DNA of 64,000 bases. It comes from Macrotrachela quadricornifera. Taxonomy: Eukaryota > Rotifera > Eurotatoria > Philodinida > Philodinidae. Under the pieces are notes generated by a model that did not search any database, was not told the DNA's origin, and saw nothing but the letters and a program-made list of their open reading frames with translations. Positions 1 to 11,700 of this stretch are shown here, in pieces. Made by a program: the position numbers and the translations under genes. Numbering within the stretch: the first letter of the stretch is position 1; each line of letters begins with the position of its first letter. The DNA is taken from assembly GCA_022393335.1 (NCBI GenBank), contig JAJEKB010020989.1, positions 1,336,141-1,400,140 on the forward strand, given 5' to 3'.

Positions 1-89
1 TTCGAAAATGAGTTTTTTCGATCTCCCTGAGGGGGACCACGGCAATCAACTATTCCAATATCTTAATAACGCAATATCTCGACTACAAC

Positions 90-1020
90 AGGCTTTGGGG
101 ACGAACCTTTTTAGGGCTCTTATCTATGCTATGAGTCCTACCTATAGGCAAAATATGAGTCCAAACGGAGGGTATCACTTGAAAAGGTTCCCTCGTAAGT
201 GTAAAAAAAAATTGCAGGAGATGGTGTGTTCAAAATAACAGTAGATTTCTAGGTGTTTGGTTAGTGTATTTTTGTGCATACAATTCAATTAATGGTATCG
301 CACAAATGATGCACATTTTAAAAGAGAAGAGTAATATGCACTAAGACGTTCTGGATTAATGAGGACTAGGAGACACCATCATATTTTTTCAAGTCAAGTA
401 CATTTTACTCAATGAAAAATACTCTGGTTTACTTTCTACTCTTATAAGAAATAAGATCAACTTTCTATAAAATTTGAAAAAGTTTTTTTGATACTTCTAA
501 AACCTAAGGTGTTCACGCTGGCGGTGACTGGTCGAAGTTATGCTCTCCAGAAAACACAATGAATCAATATTTTCTAGAATTACGTTTTCAACCTGTAAAA
601 ACCGATTACACTTGTACAACATATATGACTTATCGGAACGAAACTTTTCTCAGGTTGATCAGAAAATCTCTCCTCTAGAGTCGTTTCTTTCCAAAAATTA
701 AAGTATTATTAAATAGAAATTAGGAAATCTCTTAACAATTTTTCCCATCGAAGGCTCTCATTTTCGTCATAATTGTTCAATAACGAAGATCTTTGGGCGT
801 AAAAGATATTATAATATATCTCTAAAACGGAAGATCAGACATTTTTTTGGATCATCGGTGATTTCGTAGTGATTACTTTTTCACAAAGTGAAAAGTTTTT
901 GATTTTGCTTTATAACTTGTTTAAGAAAAACATAGTACAGTACTGCACTTTTGGAGAAAAATTGGCAAAATTTCTACTGCATCCTTGCTTTCCAACCGTT
1001 CATTTCGCAAAAATACACCG
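90..1020. repeat. Dispersed non-coding repeat, family A, copy 1
   Basis: This stretch aligns by eye with 45,960-46,780 and, in its second half, with 5,590-5,895. Shared landmarks are the 'ttccctcgtaag' / 'tttcctcgttag' block near 195, 'aaataagatcaa' near 450, 'gttcaataacgaagatcttt' near 775 and 'gtgaaaagtttttgatttt' near 885. The ORF at 8-238 inside it is not conserved as protein and is probably chance. In the 45-kb copy the left part is one arm of a long palindrome; the other arm here would lie before the window. It is probably part of a non-autonomous element. I cannot name its class. Confidence 0.7.
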
Positions 1021-2699
1021 GCCGCAGCCTCTCTCTTCTCCTTCTGTATACATTGACATCAAAACAAATAGAGAATAACGATATGGAATAGAAAAATTTA
1101 TGAGGGGTAACATAAGGATTCTTGTTGAGACATCTATAAAACGATACTATGCACATATTCATCTTTAATTCTATTAATTTCCTTTCATTTAGTCAATAAA
1201 AAATTCTAAACATTGAGTTCAATGCGTAAAGAAGTATCCTTTTTCCATCGATCATTAGCGAGTAAAATATTTACGAAAAGGAAGTAAAATGACAACAAAG
1301 ATAATATTTTCTGCAGTGATGGTCGTTTTCATTTGTATCAAAATCTCTTTGTTAACTATCGTGATCATTGGCACTAGTTTTGCTACTTATGTAAATATAA
1401 GTGGAGTTGCGTTTTAAAACTGAATACATTTGAACAAATATTTCGTGTTTCGATGCATTTACAATTGTTCTCATGAAATGAGTTTTTTCGACTTTATCAT
1501 GTCAACAGCGTTTATTTGACGACAAATAAGTCATGATATTTGTTGAGTATAATCTAATGCATCAAACGATGAGACTATATCCAAAGATGTTTTAAAATAA
1601 GTATTTAAATGCATCTGTATGTGTTTATATTCATAAATGCGCACGAATGGTCAATGTTTTTTAAACGCGTACATCAAGCACCATGATATTTGCCTGTATC
1701 TGCCTTTTCATTGTGCTTCAATATGAAAACACGTCAGAACGTCGAAATTCGCAACTTAAACGTATCTAGATACGTTTCAAATTCGTTTAAGAATTACATG
1801 GCTATCCGAGTCAAACATCTCGTAAATAATAAATTGTTAATATATGTCATAATCATATCAGATATATCTGTTCTCAAGATCTAGATAAGATTTGTTCAAA
1901 GATTCTCAAACATCAATATCATAGAAAAAACATCTATTTTCATCATCTTTTCCCAAGATATGGAATAAAATCAAAGGTGCCATTACTAATTTTTTCACAT
2001 ATTTAAAGATTCTTTAATTACAGTAAACTAACCTCCAAAATTTAATCATATTCATTTTTCAAATTTATAAATATGCAAAAGATTTTATAAGAGTGAGGAC
2101 ACATTTGAGCCGATGAGATTAAATATGCATAAGTGAAAAAGACGCAAAAAAACAGTTAAGCAAAAACTTTAAAATGTAAACAAACTTTTTTTCGATTGAT
2201 CGGCATGTCTATACAAAAGATCTTGTATTATTTTAAAAAAATATTTAATGGAAAGAAATTAAGGATTTGAATATATATGATCATATAGAATTCAAACTTT
2301 AGGACGGTACAAGATTTTAGAGAAATAATAAGCCAATAAAGATTTTAAACTTTAATTAATAAATTATTTTATGTAATAATTTTTTTGAAGTGGTCATTTT
2401 AACGGTAGTGCAGGAATCTTAAATACTAAAATTGTTTTTTTTCTAGATTTTTATAAATAAACATTTAACTTCTTAGATGAAGATTTCTCTTACTCATGAA
2501 CACCAGCTGAATTTGGCAATTTGTATCTGATGTCGCTAAATCAATGCACAATCAATTGATTATGTATAATAAGGATCAACAATTGTGCATATTCTGTCAA
2601 CGGTTAATAACGATGAACATGAATAATACGTCGAAATGTAAGATTCATCAAAACGGAAATGAAGTACCATATGAATGGGGATTAGACTAACAAGAGAAT
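1021..2699. other. AT-rich intergenic DNA
   Basis: No ORF with recognisable protein content and no RNA gene was seen. Short ORFs here have the composition expected of random AT-rich sequence. Confidence 0.5.
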
Positions 2700-3110
2700 A
2701 CCATGAACTGATAAATTGGACGTTAAACTTTAATATTGCCAATTTGTAGAGCTTGTTGAGTTAGTAACTAATATAGTAATCATTCGAACCAACAACTCGT
2801 TTTAAAAGTAAGCCAATATGTGTAATGTTCAATGTCTATATATCTGTGTAAGAACAAAGATCAACAGCAGTGGAATAGTAGTTAATCTTTGTATCTGTGC
2901 TAAAGTCAAAACTAAAAAGTTGGCAACTGTTCCACTTCTGTTGACTTTTAATTTTTGATTCTATACACAGATACCTAGAAATTGAACATAACATATATAT
3001 AGATTTACTTTTAGAACGAGTTGTTAGCCCAAATGATTATTGGATTAGTTAATAACTTACCAAACTCTACAAATTAGTAACACTAAAATTTAAAAAGCGA
3101 TTTATCAATT
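2700..3110. repeat. Foldback (palindromic) element, about 410 bp
   Basis: Two imperfect arms of about 180 bp (about 2,700-2,890 and 2,925-3,110) are reverse complements. For example 'aatttgtagagcttgttgag' at about 2,740 pairs with 'aactctacaaatt' at about 3,064, and 'caacaactcgtttt' at about 2,790 pairs with 'agaacgagttgtt' at about 3,014. The arms differ at roughly one base in five to eight, so the element is old. No ORF spans it. It is probably a MITE or foldback element. Confidence 0.7.
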
Positions 3111-4959
3111 CGTATTTAGTTTTGTGGTTTCTTTTACAATAAAATACTAATGCGAATTATCATTGTTATTCAGTAAAACGTTATCTTGGCTAATTGATTA
3201 ATTCAATAGTAAAATCTTGATTCATCTTCTTTTCATTAATTTTCAAAGCGATATCAGACTCTGGAACGTTCATTTTTATTTCATGCTGTTTAAATGACCT
3301 TTAACGTCTAGAGCACATGTGCCGTGTTTTGACAAATCATGAATACTTATTCTTTAGATCGCTCACAGTAACACGAATAGTGCGCTCCAAACAGTTGCTA
3401 CCGCAACACGTGAGGGTGTACGTCTTGTCGCAGCAGTGTTACATCCTGTAATTTGAATAACTACGAATATATCTTCCGAGAGATGTGACCTTTCTAGCGA
3501 GATATGACATCTTGTGTGAGGAAGGGTGAGGATGAGGGTGTGGGTGTGGGTGTGGGTGAGCTGCTCCTCACACTTTTACACTCCAATACGTTCATCACAC
3601 CATAAGTGAGCAAGATACAATGCATGTGTTGTCTCTTGGCACTCCATGTAAGTGACATGCCTTTTACCGTGAGTAACTGAATTTAATTTTCACGCATGAC
3701 ATGTATGCTGACATCCTAAGAAGAAAACATGCATTTGAACTGGCATTTTCAGAATACTGTAAGGATTATGAGATTTATTATAGCATAAATCTCAGACTGA
3801 AATCACTTATTGTGATTTTCATTATAATATTCTGCTAGAAACTGAGAACCCAGAAAAATAAGTATAACTTGAAAAGAATGGCATAATAGTACAAATCCTT
3901 TTTAAATTATTATTCACACTATGAATGAATCCTACATGTAAGCAAATTAAAAGGACTAGGCGGCAATTACTTCTAGAAAATGGGTTTTATTTGTTATTTT
4001 TTCAAACAAGTCTTAATTAAATGGTCAATGTCTAAAAATATTCCTATGTGATGCATGTTTCACATCCATCCGTACAAATGTTTATTTGTTTTCTAATATT
4101 TATTGTACTTTAAAAAAAAAATTCGCAATGTCTTAAAATATGCGATCTATATTCGTGAGAACATAGTTTTTCTTAGTGCTTGTCTTATCGAGATTAGTAA
4201 TATGCATGCAGCTTCATATAGATGTTAGTGCACTCAACATGGTGCGTGGATAAGGTAAGAAGGAATACCTAAGTCTTCATTATTTTAAAGGGCGAGGAAA
4301 GTGCGGTGCCTCACTCATATTTCAAAGTATTGAAGTGTCAATCTTTTCTGCTTCGAATGAGTATTGCCATCGAACTGAATAAGCTCTCTTTTTATTTTTA
4401 TCGGTTATGTGAAACCGTAAAAGTATTCTTATCGTAAAACTTCTCGATTTTTATCGATTATAAGTCATATCAACCGTTTAAAATTTTGATGAAAAACCAG
4501 AATAAACGCGATTACAATGATGCTACTTAATTTTGATTAACATCCATTTGTTGACATTTAAATATAGATTTCAATTTAGTTTAGTCATTATTAATCGATA
4601 AATATTATAGTTATTTTTGTTTTGCGTACGCGGAAAATTTTTCATGTAAAAAAGAAATAAAGCTTGAGCTTAGTGAAATAACATAAATTTAGGGTCGCTC
4701 AGTTCTAGAGAAGATCTTTCTGTTTCGAGTAACTCATTTCAAGACCAGCTTTACACTGCAATTCGCAGTTTAGTGAAACTCGAATGGTATTCAGTCGAAA
4801 AATTTTTTTTTTCACATCTTAAAGATGTGATACGTTTGTTTCTATATTTTCTAGAGCTTTATAGAGTATTATAAAATGTAAACAATTTTTGGCAATATTT
4901 ATGAATTTTCTTATTCATATAATACACTCAACCAGAAAATACACTCGCATGAAGCGTAC
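3111..4959. other. Intergenic DNA with a telomere-like tract
   Basis: No gene was recognised. The segment 3,300-3,660 is richer in G+C than its surroundings and contains the TGTGGG tract listed separately. The rest is AT-rich. Confidence 0.5.
3526..3560 (+). repeat. Interstitial telomere-like repeat (TGTGGG)
   Basis: Three perfect TGTGGG units run at 3,539-3,556, flanked by related GGGTGA/GGATGA units. TGTGGG is the telomeric hexamer reported for bdelloid rotifers, so this could be an internalised or degenerate telomeric tract. It is short, so chance expansion of a GT-rich motif is possible. Confidence 0.6.
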
Positions 4960-5190
4960 TCATTTGAAATCAGAAAGATGATGAACATATGATTTTATAA
5001 TAAAATGAAAGATTACCTGATATCGATGATACGTATTTATGATTGCATTGATTTTTGTGCAAACATTATAGCATGATAAAAAAATTGTTTTCATGGGAAG
5101 ATTATCGAGAATTCGATAAACCAATTCCACTGGTAATGTTTGAAGCGATGGAGCCATCTTTTGAGAGGTTGACGCGATTGCTTGTGACAT
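4960..5190 (-). pseudogene. Orphan first exon of an F-box-like protein
   Basis: Reading down from the ATG at 5,190, the exon encodes 58 codons to 5,017, followed directly by a GTAATC donor-like site. The core 'LPVELVYRILDNLP' is an F-box-type helix. The exon ends at HRYQ in phase 0. In bdelloids I recall this type of exon preceding leucine-rich-repeat or RNI-like exons, but I find no continuation before 4,000. The ORF reads through the donor for 18 more codons and stops at 4,960. It is most likely the stranded 5' end of a broken member of a large F-box family. A distant exon is possible but unlikely, because introns here are short. Confidence 0.5.
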
Positions 5191-5589
5191 GAATATATTT
5201 TACTTTAATGTAAGCGTTTGGTGAGGTAGTTTGTTATCTTATACGTATCCTTGTGCGCGTGTTTTATATATCATCGAATATCTTGTCAGAATTCAACTCC
5301 TTATCTATATATGAAACTACCAAAAATGTGATGATAACAATGTAGTAAGAAATTTTGATAGAAGTAGTTATATATTATCTTGGAGAGAGACAAACCAAAG
5401 TTTTCGAAGACAATGAAGACTTCAAGAATAAATATGATGAATAATTGCAATTAATATATTTATATTGATATTCCTATCGGCATAATATCATTTATTCTTG
5501 ACGAAAAATACTTCGATAATCATCAAATTATAGCTGTTCTCTTCACTAAAGAAACAGTCTTTTTTCTCTTTAAATGCAGAGAGTAATTT
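5191..5589. other. AT-rich intergenic DNA
   Basis: Presumed upstream region of the F-box exon. No recognisable gene or RNA was seen. Confidence 0.45.
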
Positions 5590-5895
5590 TCAAAACTGTT
5601 CAATAACGAAGATCTTTAGGCGTAAAAGAAATTATAAGGTTTGTCTAAAACGAAAAATCAGACATATTTTGAATCACCTGTAATTTCATTACGGTTAGTT
5701 TTTCATGAAGTGAAAAGTTTTTGATTTTACTTTAGAACTTGTTAAAGAAAAACACAGCTTAATTCTGTATTTTTGGGAAAAAGTCAACAAAATATGTGCT
5801 GTACCCTTGTTCTTCAACCATTCAAGTCGCAAAAATAAGAAATATTTCAATTATTGGAAAGAGATCACATCCCTTACCGTCACTCCCAAGATATT
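5590..5895 (+). repeat. Family A repeat, copy 2 (partial)
   Basis: It carries the same ordered landmarks as copies 1 and 3: 'gttcaataacgaagatcttt' at about 5,609, 'gaagtgaaaagtttttgatt' at about 5,706 and 'cttaattctgta' at about 5,758. Only the 3' part of the family is present; the part that forms the palindrome arm in copy 3 is missing. Confidence 0.7.
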
Positions 5896-6107
5896 TTTAA
5901 ACTTCGAGAATACTACTAGTTTTTAACAATGTATACTCCACCACTATCTATAGCATGTTGTCAACGCTTCAGTGGAGAAAGAATTCCGCGTTCATAGAAT
6001 TCCTCGGACTTTTGGAGATCCATTTTAAGGTCGTTCTCATTGTTGAGTTTTTTATCTCATAAATGACTAGACAGAGAATGAAATAAATGGTAGTCTATAG
6101 GAGTCAA

Positions 6108-7346
6108 CCGAAATTTTTCCATTCAATTCCTGAACAACAAATCATTTTTTTGCGATTTATATAACTTTCACTCTAATTAAAGATGACTAAGCGAAACAAA
6201 TAGCATGTACTTTTTATAAATAACAGTCTGACTTTTGAAATTAAACGAATAATATCTTGTTACTCTATAATGAAAAAGAAGCTCAAATATGAGAGTTGAA
6301 CTTTGTTATACAATCGTCCTGTCGGCATAATTTTTCTCTTTAGCATAACAAACAGAATTCCCTATAATTGAATATAAAGATAATAAATTTTACAGTTCTG
6401 TTCCAATGCTATTTTAATTCGTTTTCAGAATTACAGTAGAAGTATTTTTCATACGAGCGTTTGGTTATATTTATTTAAAGAGAAAAAAAAGAATAATAAA
6501 CATTAGATGAAGATAAAAATTACATTTGATACTATCAGCTTTATTTATGTTCGGATTATTACAATAATTTGTATAACAACATGTTAATTTCATATACATA
6601 GTAGGCGCCATTGACATTTGTTGGCACGTCTTATTTCCCACTATAATCCATGCCCATTTTTGTACTTGTGCTTGTTGTTCTTGTGATGTACAACTCTGAT
6701 CATTATTAGAACAGATATATTGGTAACTTGAGCATACGCATGTGTCGTTACCACACATGCCTGATATCGTGCTTGTGTCCACTGTCGTTACAGGAAAAGA
6801 TGAACCTGATAAACCAGAATAGCATATGATAGCTGAAATTTCAGAAATAATACAGATCAGCAAAATGAGACAAACGAGTAGCCTCATGTTAACAAAAATG
6901 TGTATTCAAATGAAAGAATATGTGCTTTACTTCACCAATCCTTATTCGAAGGTGAATATGTATATAGAAAAAATAATGTATTTTGGTGTATATGTATACA
7001 TGCATGGACATGTACGACCTTCTCTTTCTTTTCGTTCATGGTCGTAAAAAAAATATAATTGCTAAAAAATCGATACAGAGAATGCTGTGTTATTATAGTC
7101 AAAAGAGGTATTTGAGTAGCTACCTACTTGTCAAAAGGCTTGAATAATCTAATTCAAATAAATAGATCAAACACAAACTATATAAAATACCTTTTCTTGT
7201 TCGTTTTGAATACTTTCAACAGAATATATAAAGCGTAAATGTCGAAAATAAAAAGAATAATATAATTATAAACATATCGAAATAGAGTGATAAATAATGA
7301 GTTTTGAATGTACCGTATTTATTCTTAACATTTCGAACTTCTAAAG
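6108..7346. repeat. Segmental duplication, left copy
   Basis: This block is repeated in the same orientation at 15,461-16,866. It includes the Ly6-like gene, its 3' flank and an upstream AT-rich segment down to about 7,346. Flanking non-coding DNA is also highly similar, for instance 'gtaaatgtcgaaaataaaa' at about 7,234 and 16,751. The left copy lacks about 220 bp that in the right copy hold a small Cys-rich ORF. A short hydrophobic reading frame (minus strand, about 7,216-7,345) is present in both copies, but I cannot say that it is a gene. Confidence 0.8.
6471..6887 (-). CDS. Ly6/uPAR-like GPI-anchored protein, copy 1
   Basis: A 138-aa protein. Residues 1-19 form a signal peptide (RLLVCLILLICIISEISA). 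The mature part has ten cysteines (22, 45, 50, 52, 59, 66, 88, 102, 103, 108) and ends in CCYTNYCNN, the CC-x(4)-CN signature of three-finger Ly6/uPAR domains. Residues about 123-138 form a hydrophobic tail with no clear cytoplasmic segment, as expected for GPI attachment. The likely role is as an extracellular surface protein; the ligand is unknown. It is about 83% identical to the second copy at 16,019-16,435 (23 differences by my count), with all ten mature cysteines conserved. That suggests both are maintained as functional proteins. Single exon. Confidence 0.8.
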   Translation of the reverse strand: MRLLVCLILLICIISEISAIICYSGLSGSSFPVTTVDTSTISGMCGNDTCVCSSYQYICSNNDQSCTSQEQQAQVQKWAWIIVGNKTCQQMSMAPTMYMKLTCCYTNYCNNPNINKADSIKCNFYLHLMFIILFFLFK

Positions 7347-7484
7347 ACTTATTAATGCGATGCGAAGCACAGCACCCATGTAGTCCTATGCAAGTTTTTT
7401 TTTCCTTTTTTTTTTCTTTCTTACTCACTTGAAGTACACATTAAAAAGTGCCATTAGTGGGATGCGAAGCACTGCATCTATGTA

Positions 7485-7837
7485 TAGAGTGTCCAGAAAA
7501 TCACTAAAGTTAGAATAATTTGAAAATCTCCATTACGACTCGACCAAACGGGCTCATTGTTTAACCAACAATAGAGGCATGTTCATACTCTAAATCCATA
7601 CGAAGAAGATTAGTGAGAACTTTAGTTAAATATCACTATCGATCTCAATAAGAAAATTTTACTTTTCACAGATAAGGAAAAATAACAATACACTTAACAA
7701 AGCTTTCACGAACCTTATTCATGTAGTTTTGGAGTGTGAACATGCTTCTATCGTTGGTTAAAAAATGAGCCCGTTTGGTCCAGTCGTAGTGGAGATTTTC
7801 AAATTTTTCTAACTCTAGTGACTTTCTGGACACCTTA
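7485..7837. mobile_element. Mariner-type MITE with about 105-bp inverted repeats
   Basis: The left end 'tagagtgtccagaaaatcac' is mirrored by the right end, whose reverse complement reads 'taaggtgtccagaaagtcac'. The arms stay complementary for about 105 bp, through 'accaaacgggctcatt'. TA dinucleotides flank both ends (7,483-7,484 and 7,838-7,839), as expected for a Tc1/mariner TA target duplication. There is no transposase ORF; the 353-bp element is non-autonomous. Confidence 0.8.
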
Positions 7838-7974
7838 TAGTCCTCCGCGAATTTTCTCTTTTCTCACTCAATTGACGTACGCATCAAAAGTAGTCACTAT
7901 GTGTGGTGATAATTTCAAAAACGGAAGATCGGAAAAAGTCTATTCAAATGCGAAATGAAAGAATAGTGAATAAA

Positions 7975-8070
7975 TCGACGTAGTAAAAGTTAGCAGTGGA
8001 TTCGAGTATCTCTTGCTGATATTCGTTTATAGATCTGTGCTGGTTTTTTAATGGATTGTGCTGAATGCAG
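7975..8070 (-). repeat. Short repeat shared with 13,415-13,506 (inverted)
   Basis: The reverse complement contains 'cgaatatcagcaagagatac', almost identical to the + strand at about 13,456. About 65 bp match at roughly 90% and flanking bases more weakly. Both copies read NEYQQEILESTANFYYV in one frame, so the source may have been coding, possibly a transposon. No complete gene can be built here. Confidence 0.5.
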
Positions 8071-8320
8071 AATTTAAGATAGTAGCTAAAAATGAAAGAG
8101 ATTGAATTTCTTCTGCAGAAAAGTTGAAGTAACTTACGCATATTTCTCAATATAAAGTGAATCCGGAATTCTGCCATGGGCGATGGGTCTCTTCCGATAT
8201 CAATAACAACGAACGGTGCTGTATATATAAAGCATGTTACGTCTACTATTTCAGTTGGGCTGCATATGTAATGTTTTCTAAAATATAAAATTGTTTGTTA
8301 AAAGAAGAAGATGGAAATAC

Positions 8321-8444
8321 TTCGTAGTCTGTGCGAATAACATTTGTTTCTACATCAACAACTGGAACAGTTTCATCATATGAATAATTTGCTGGATAAT
8401 TGAAAGGTTCAACTGGTCCAAGATCCACATGACATGCACGTTCA
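8321..8444 (-). other. Possible internal exon of an unrecognised gene
   Basis: An open segment bounded by an acceptor-like 'caactgctag' (above 8,444) and a donor-like 'gtatttcc' (below 8,321) encodes about 41 residues including ACHVDLGPVEPFNYP. Its composition looks protein-like rather than random. No neighbouring exon with a matching phase was found and I do not recognise the family. It may be a relic; the LINE inserted just upstream may have disrupted its gene. Confidence 0.25.
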
Positions 8445-8756
8445 CTAGCAGTTGAAATATTTGGTAAAAAAATCAAAAACTGCTGATTGATTTTCGTGTA
8501 TATATACAATGAAAGTATTAGCAAACTATATGGAATTCTTAGTGGAGAAGCATATTGAAAGATCAGATAATGATATATTCGAGTGAACTAATCAGTGTCT
8601 ATCTATTTTATGGTGCCTCTTGCTGTTCGTTATCACCTACATATTGTTTTAATTGATTATATATCGCTCACTTTTATGTTTTATCTTTTTCTTTCTGTGA
8701 AGACTCATATATTTCCACATTACATGTTATTTCCTTACGCACATTTGCATGCATAT

Positions 8757-11700
8757 ACAGTTATCACCCTCCCCTGTGATCTAAAAGGAGGAATTGTTTC
8801 TGTTAATGCTGTGAGAGATGCTCCGCCATAAGATCAAGGTCGACACTCTTCGCATTAACTTGAGCAATTGCTCCTTCTGGATCAAGTGGATTGATGCCTT
8901 AACGTGGCAGGGGGGTTTGCGTATGTCAAGGAAGCTGAGAGCTATGCCATCAAGAGTTTATAACTCTTAATAGGGTCACCCATGATGGACAGGTCAATGC
9001 GGAGACATCAGACTAAACTCAATCCAAACAAACCTACAGGGCAGCAGCAGTAGGGGATAACACCAACAACATATGATTTATCAGTGGAGTTGGACTGCGC
9101 TAGAGAAGGAAATGGCAAACCACTCTAGAATTATGCCAAGAAAACCCAATGGAAAATAGAAATAAACGGACTAAACACGACATGGTACTGGAAGATGAGA
9201 CCCTCAGGTCTGAAGGTACCCAAAAAGTTACTGGGGAAGAGTTAAGGAAGAGTACGAGTAGCACTAAACCTAGTGATGCAACTAAATTAAAGCCGAAAGG
9301 ACGTTTAGATGCGGATGTGTATAGATGCAAAAGGAAAATCCGAAGCTGCTTGGAGACACATACTATAGGAACATGGAACGTTAGAACAATGAATCAAGGA
9401 AAGCTTGATATAGTTAAATCAGAAATGATACGACTAAATATAGATATTCTAGGTATCAGTGAACTGAAATGGACAGGAATGGGTCATTTCACATCAGATG
9501 AACACGAAATATACTACTCAGGAAACCCAGATAAAAGGAAGAATGGAGTAGCCATCATTGTAGGAAAGAAGGTTACTGAGGCTGTTCTTGGATACAACCC
9601 AAAGAATGAAAGAATGATCTCAGTTAGAATTCAAGGCTCTACTATAAACACCACCATCATACAGGTATATGCACCAACTACAGGAGCTGAAGAAGAAGAT
9701 ACAAACAGATTCTATGATGAACTACAGCAGATGATGGAAACAATTCCTAAAAAAGATGCAGTATTCATCATAGGAGATTGGAATGCTAAGGTTGGGAACA
9801 AACCTGAAACAGATATTTGCGGGAAATTTGGGCTAGGCATTAGGAATGAAGCTGGAGATAGATTAGTAGAATTTTGTCAAGAGAACTCACTATTCATAGC
9901 GAATACATGGTTTGAGCAACCCAAGAGACGGCTCTATACATGGACATCACCAAATGGTCAACACAGAAATCAAATTGACTATATCATGTGCAGTCAAAGA
10001 TGGAGAAGCTCAATCCAATCAGCTAAAACAAGACCAGGGGCAGACTGCGGCACTGATCATGAGCTTTTATTATCCACATTCCGATTCAAACTAAAGAGGA
10101 AGGCTAGAACCATCAGATCGATAAGATACGATGTTAACAACATTCCTTCAGAATACACAGTTAAGGTGAAGAATCGTTTTGATGGGTTAGAGCTAATAGA
10201 TAGGCAACCTATAGAACTCTGGGAGGAAATGAAAAATATCTTATCAGAAGAAGCGAAGGCAAACATTCCTACCTGCAAAAGAAATAAAAAGGCTAAATGG
10301 CTGACTACAGATACACTGCAAATAGCTGAGAATAGAAGGAAAGCAAAGAGTATGGGAGACAAACAAACGTTCACAAAATTGAATGCTCTCTTTCAAACAC
10401 AAGCAAGAAAAGATAAAGAAAGATACCTCAAAGAGGAATGTCAGAAAATAGAGGAAGATAATCAGAAAGGAAGGACTAGAGATCTATTTAAAAAAATCAG
10501 AGAAGTAAAAGGTAAATTCACACCAAAGACAGGAATACTAAAGGATCAAGAGGGAAGAATTCTATCGGAGGGAGAAGAGATAAAGAAAAGATGGAAGGAG
10601 TACACAGAAACACTCTATGGAAAAGATCTCAACACGACTGGAATTGTTGAAGAAAAGGAATTAGAACAGGAACCAGATATATTAGAAAGTGAAGTTCAAT
10701 GGGCCCTAAAAAGGATCGCTAACAATAAAGCTACAGGAATAGATGGAATACCAGTTGAGTTACTCAAGAATATGGGAGATACTGCAGTCAAAACGCTAAC
10801 TGCATTATGTCAACAGGTATGGAGGACTTTACAATGGCCAATCGACTGGAAGAGATCAGTTTATATACCAATACCGAAGAAAGGAGATATCAAAGAATGT
10901 TCCAATTATCGCACGATTGCTTTAATATCTCATGCTAGTAAAGTAATGCTGAAGATTATACAAGCGAGATTACAACCATATATGGAAAGAGAGTTGCCAG
11001 ATGTACAAGCAGGATTCAGGAAAGGAAGAGGCACAAGAGATCAAATCGCTAACATTCGATGGATAATGGAGAAAGCAAGAGAATATCAAAAGGAATTTTA
11101 TTTCTGCTTCATCGATTATACAAAAGCATTTGATTGTGTCGATCATGATAAGCTATGGGAAATTCTGAAAGAAATGGGTATTCCTAAACATCTCATATAC
11201 CTTATGAAGAGGTTGTATGAAAATCAAGAAGCAACAGTTAGAACAGAACATGGAGATACAGAATGGTTTAAAATAAGAAAAGGCGTAAGGCAAGGTTGTA
11301 TTTTATCACCATATCTCTTCAACCTATATGCGGAATATGTAATGAGGAAAGCAGGGCTTGATAATACACAAGTTGGTCTCAAGATAGGAGGAAGGAACAT
11401 TAATAACCTTCGATATGCTGATGACACCACGTTGGTAGCTGAAAGTGAAGAAGATCTAAAAAACCTTTTACAGAAAGTTAAAACAGAGAGTGCAGAAGCG
11501 GGTCTATTGCTCAATATCAAGAAAACAAAAATCATGTCAACTATGACATTAGATCAAATAGAAGTAGACGGTGAAAATGTAGAAAGTGTCAAAGACTTTA
11601 ACTTCCTTGGATCAACAATACACATAGAAGGAGATTGCAGTCATGAGATAAAGAGAAGATTACTCCTAGGGAGGAAAGCCATGACTGACTTGAATAGAAT

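Noticed and set aside
8..238. 76-codon ORF at the window start and a similar 69-codon ORF at 45,861-46,070
   Set aside because: The similar C-terminal ends come from DNA similarity of the family A repeat; the rest of the two frames does not agree, and the second is in a palindrome arm.
10057..11535. Two ORFs over 100 codons on the minus strand (10,057-10,374 and 11,224-11,535)
   Set aside because: They lie opposite the intact LINE reading frame and have no protein features of their own.
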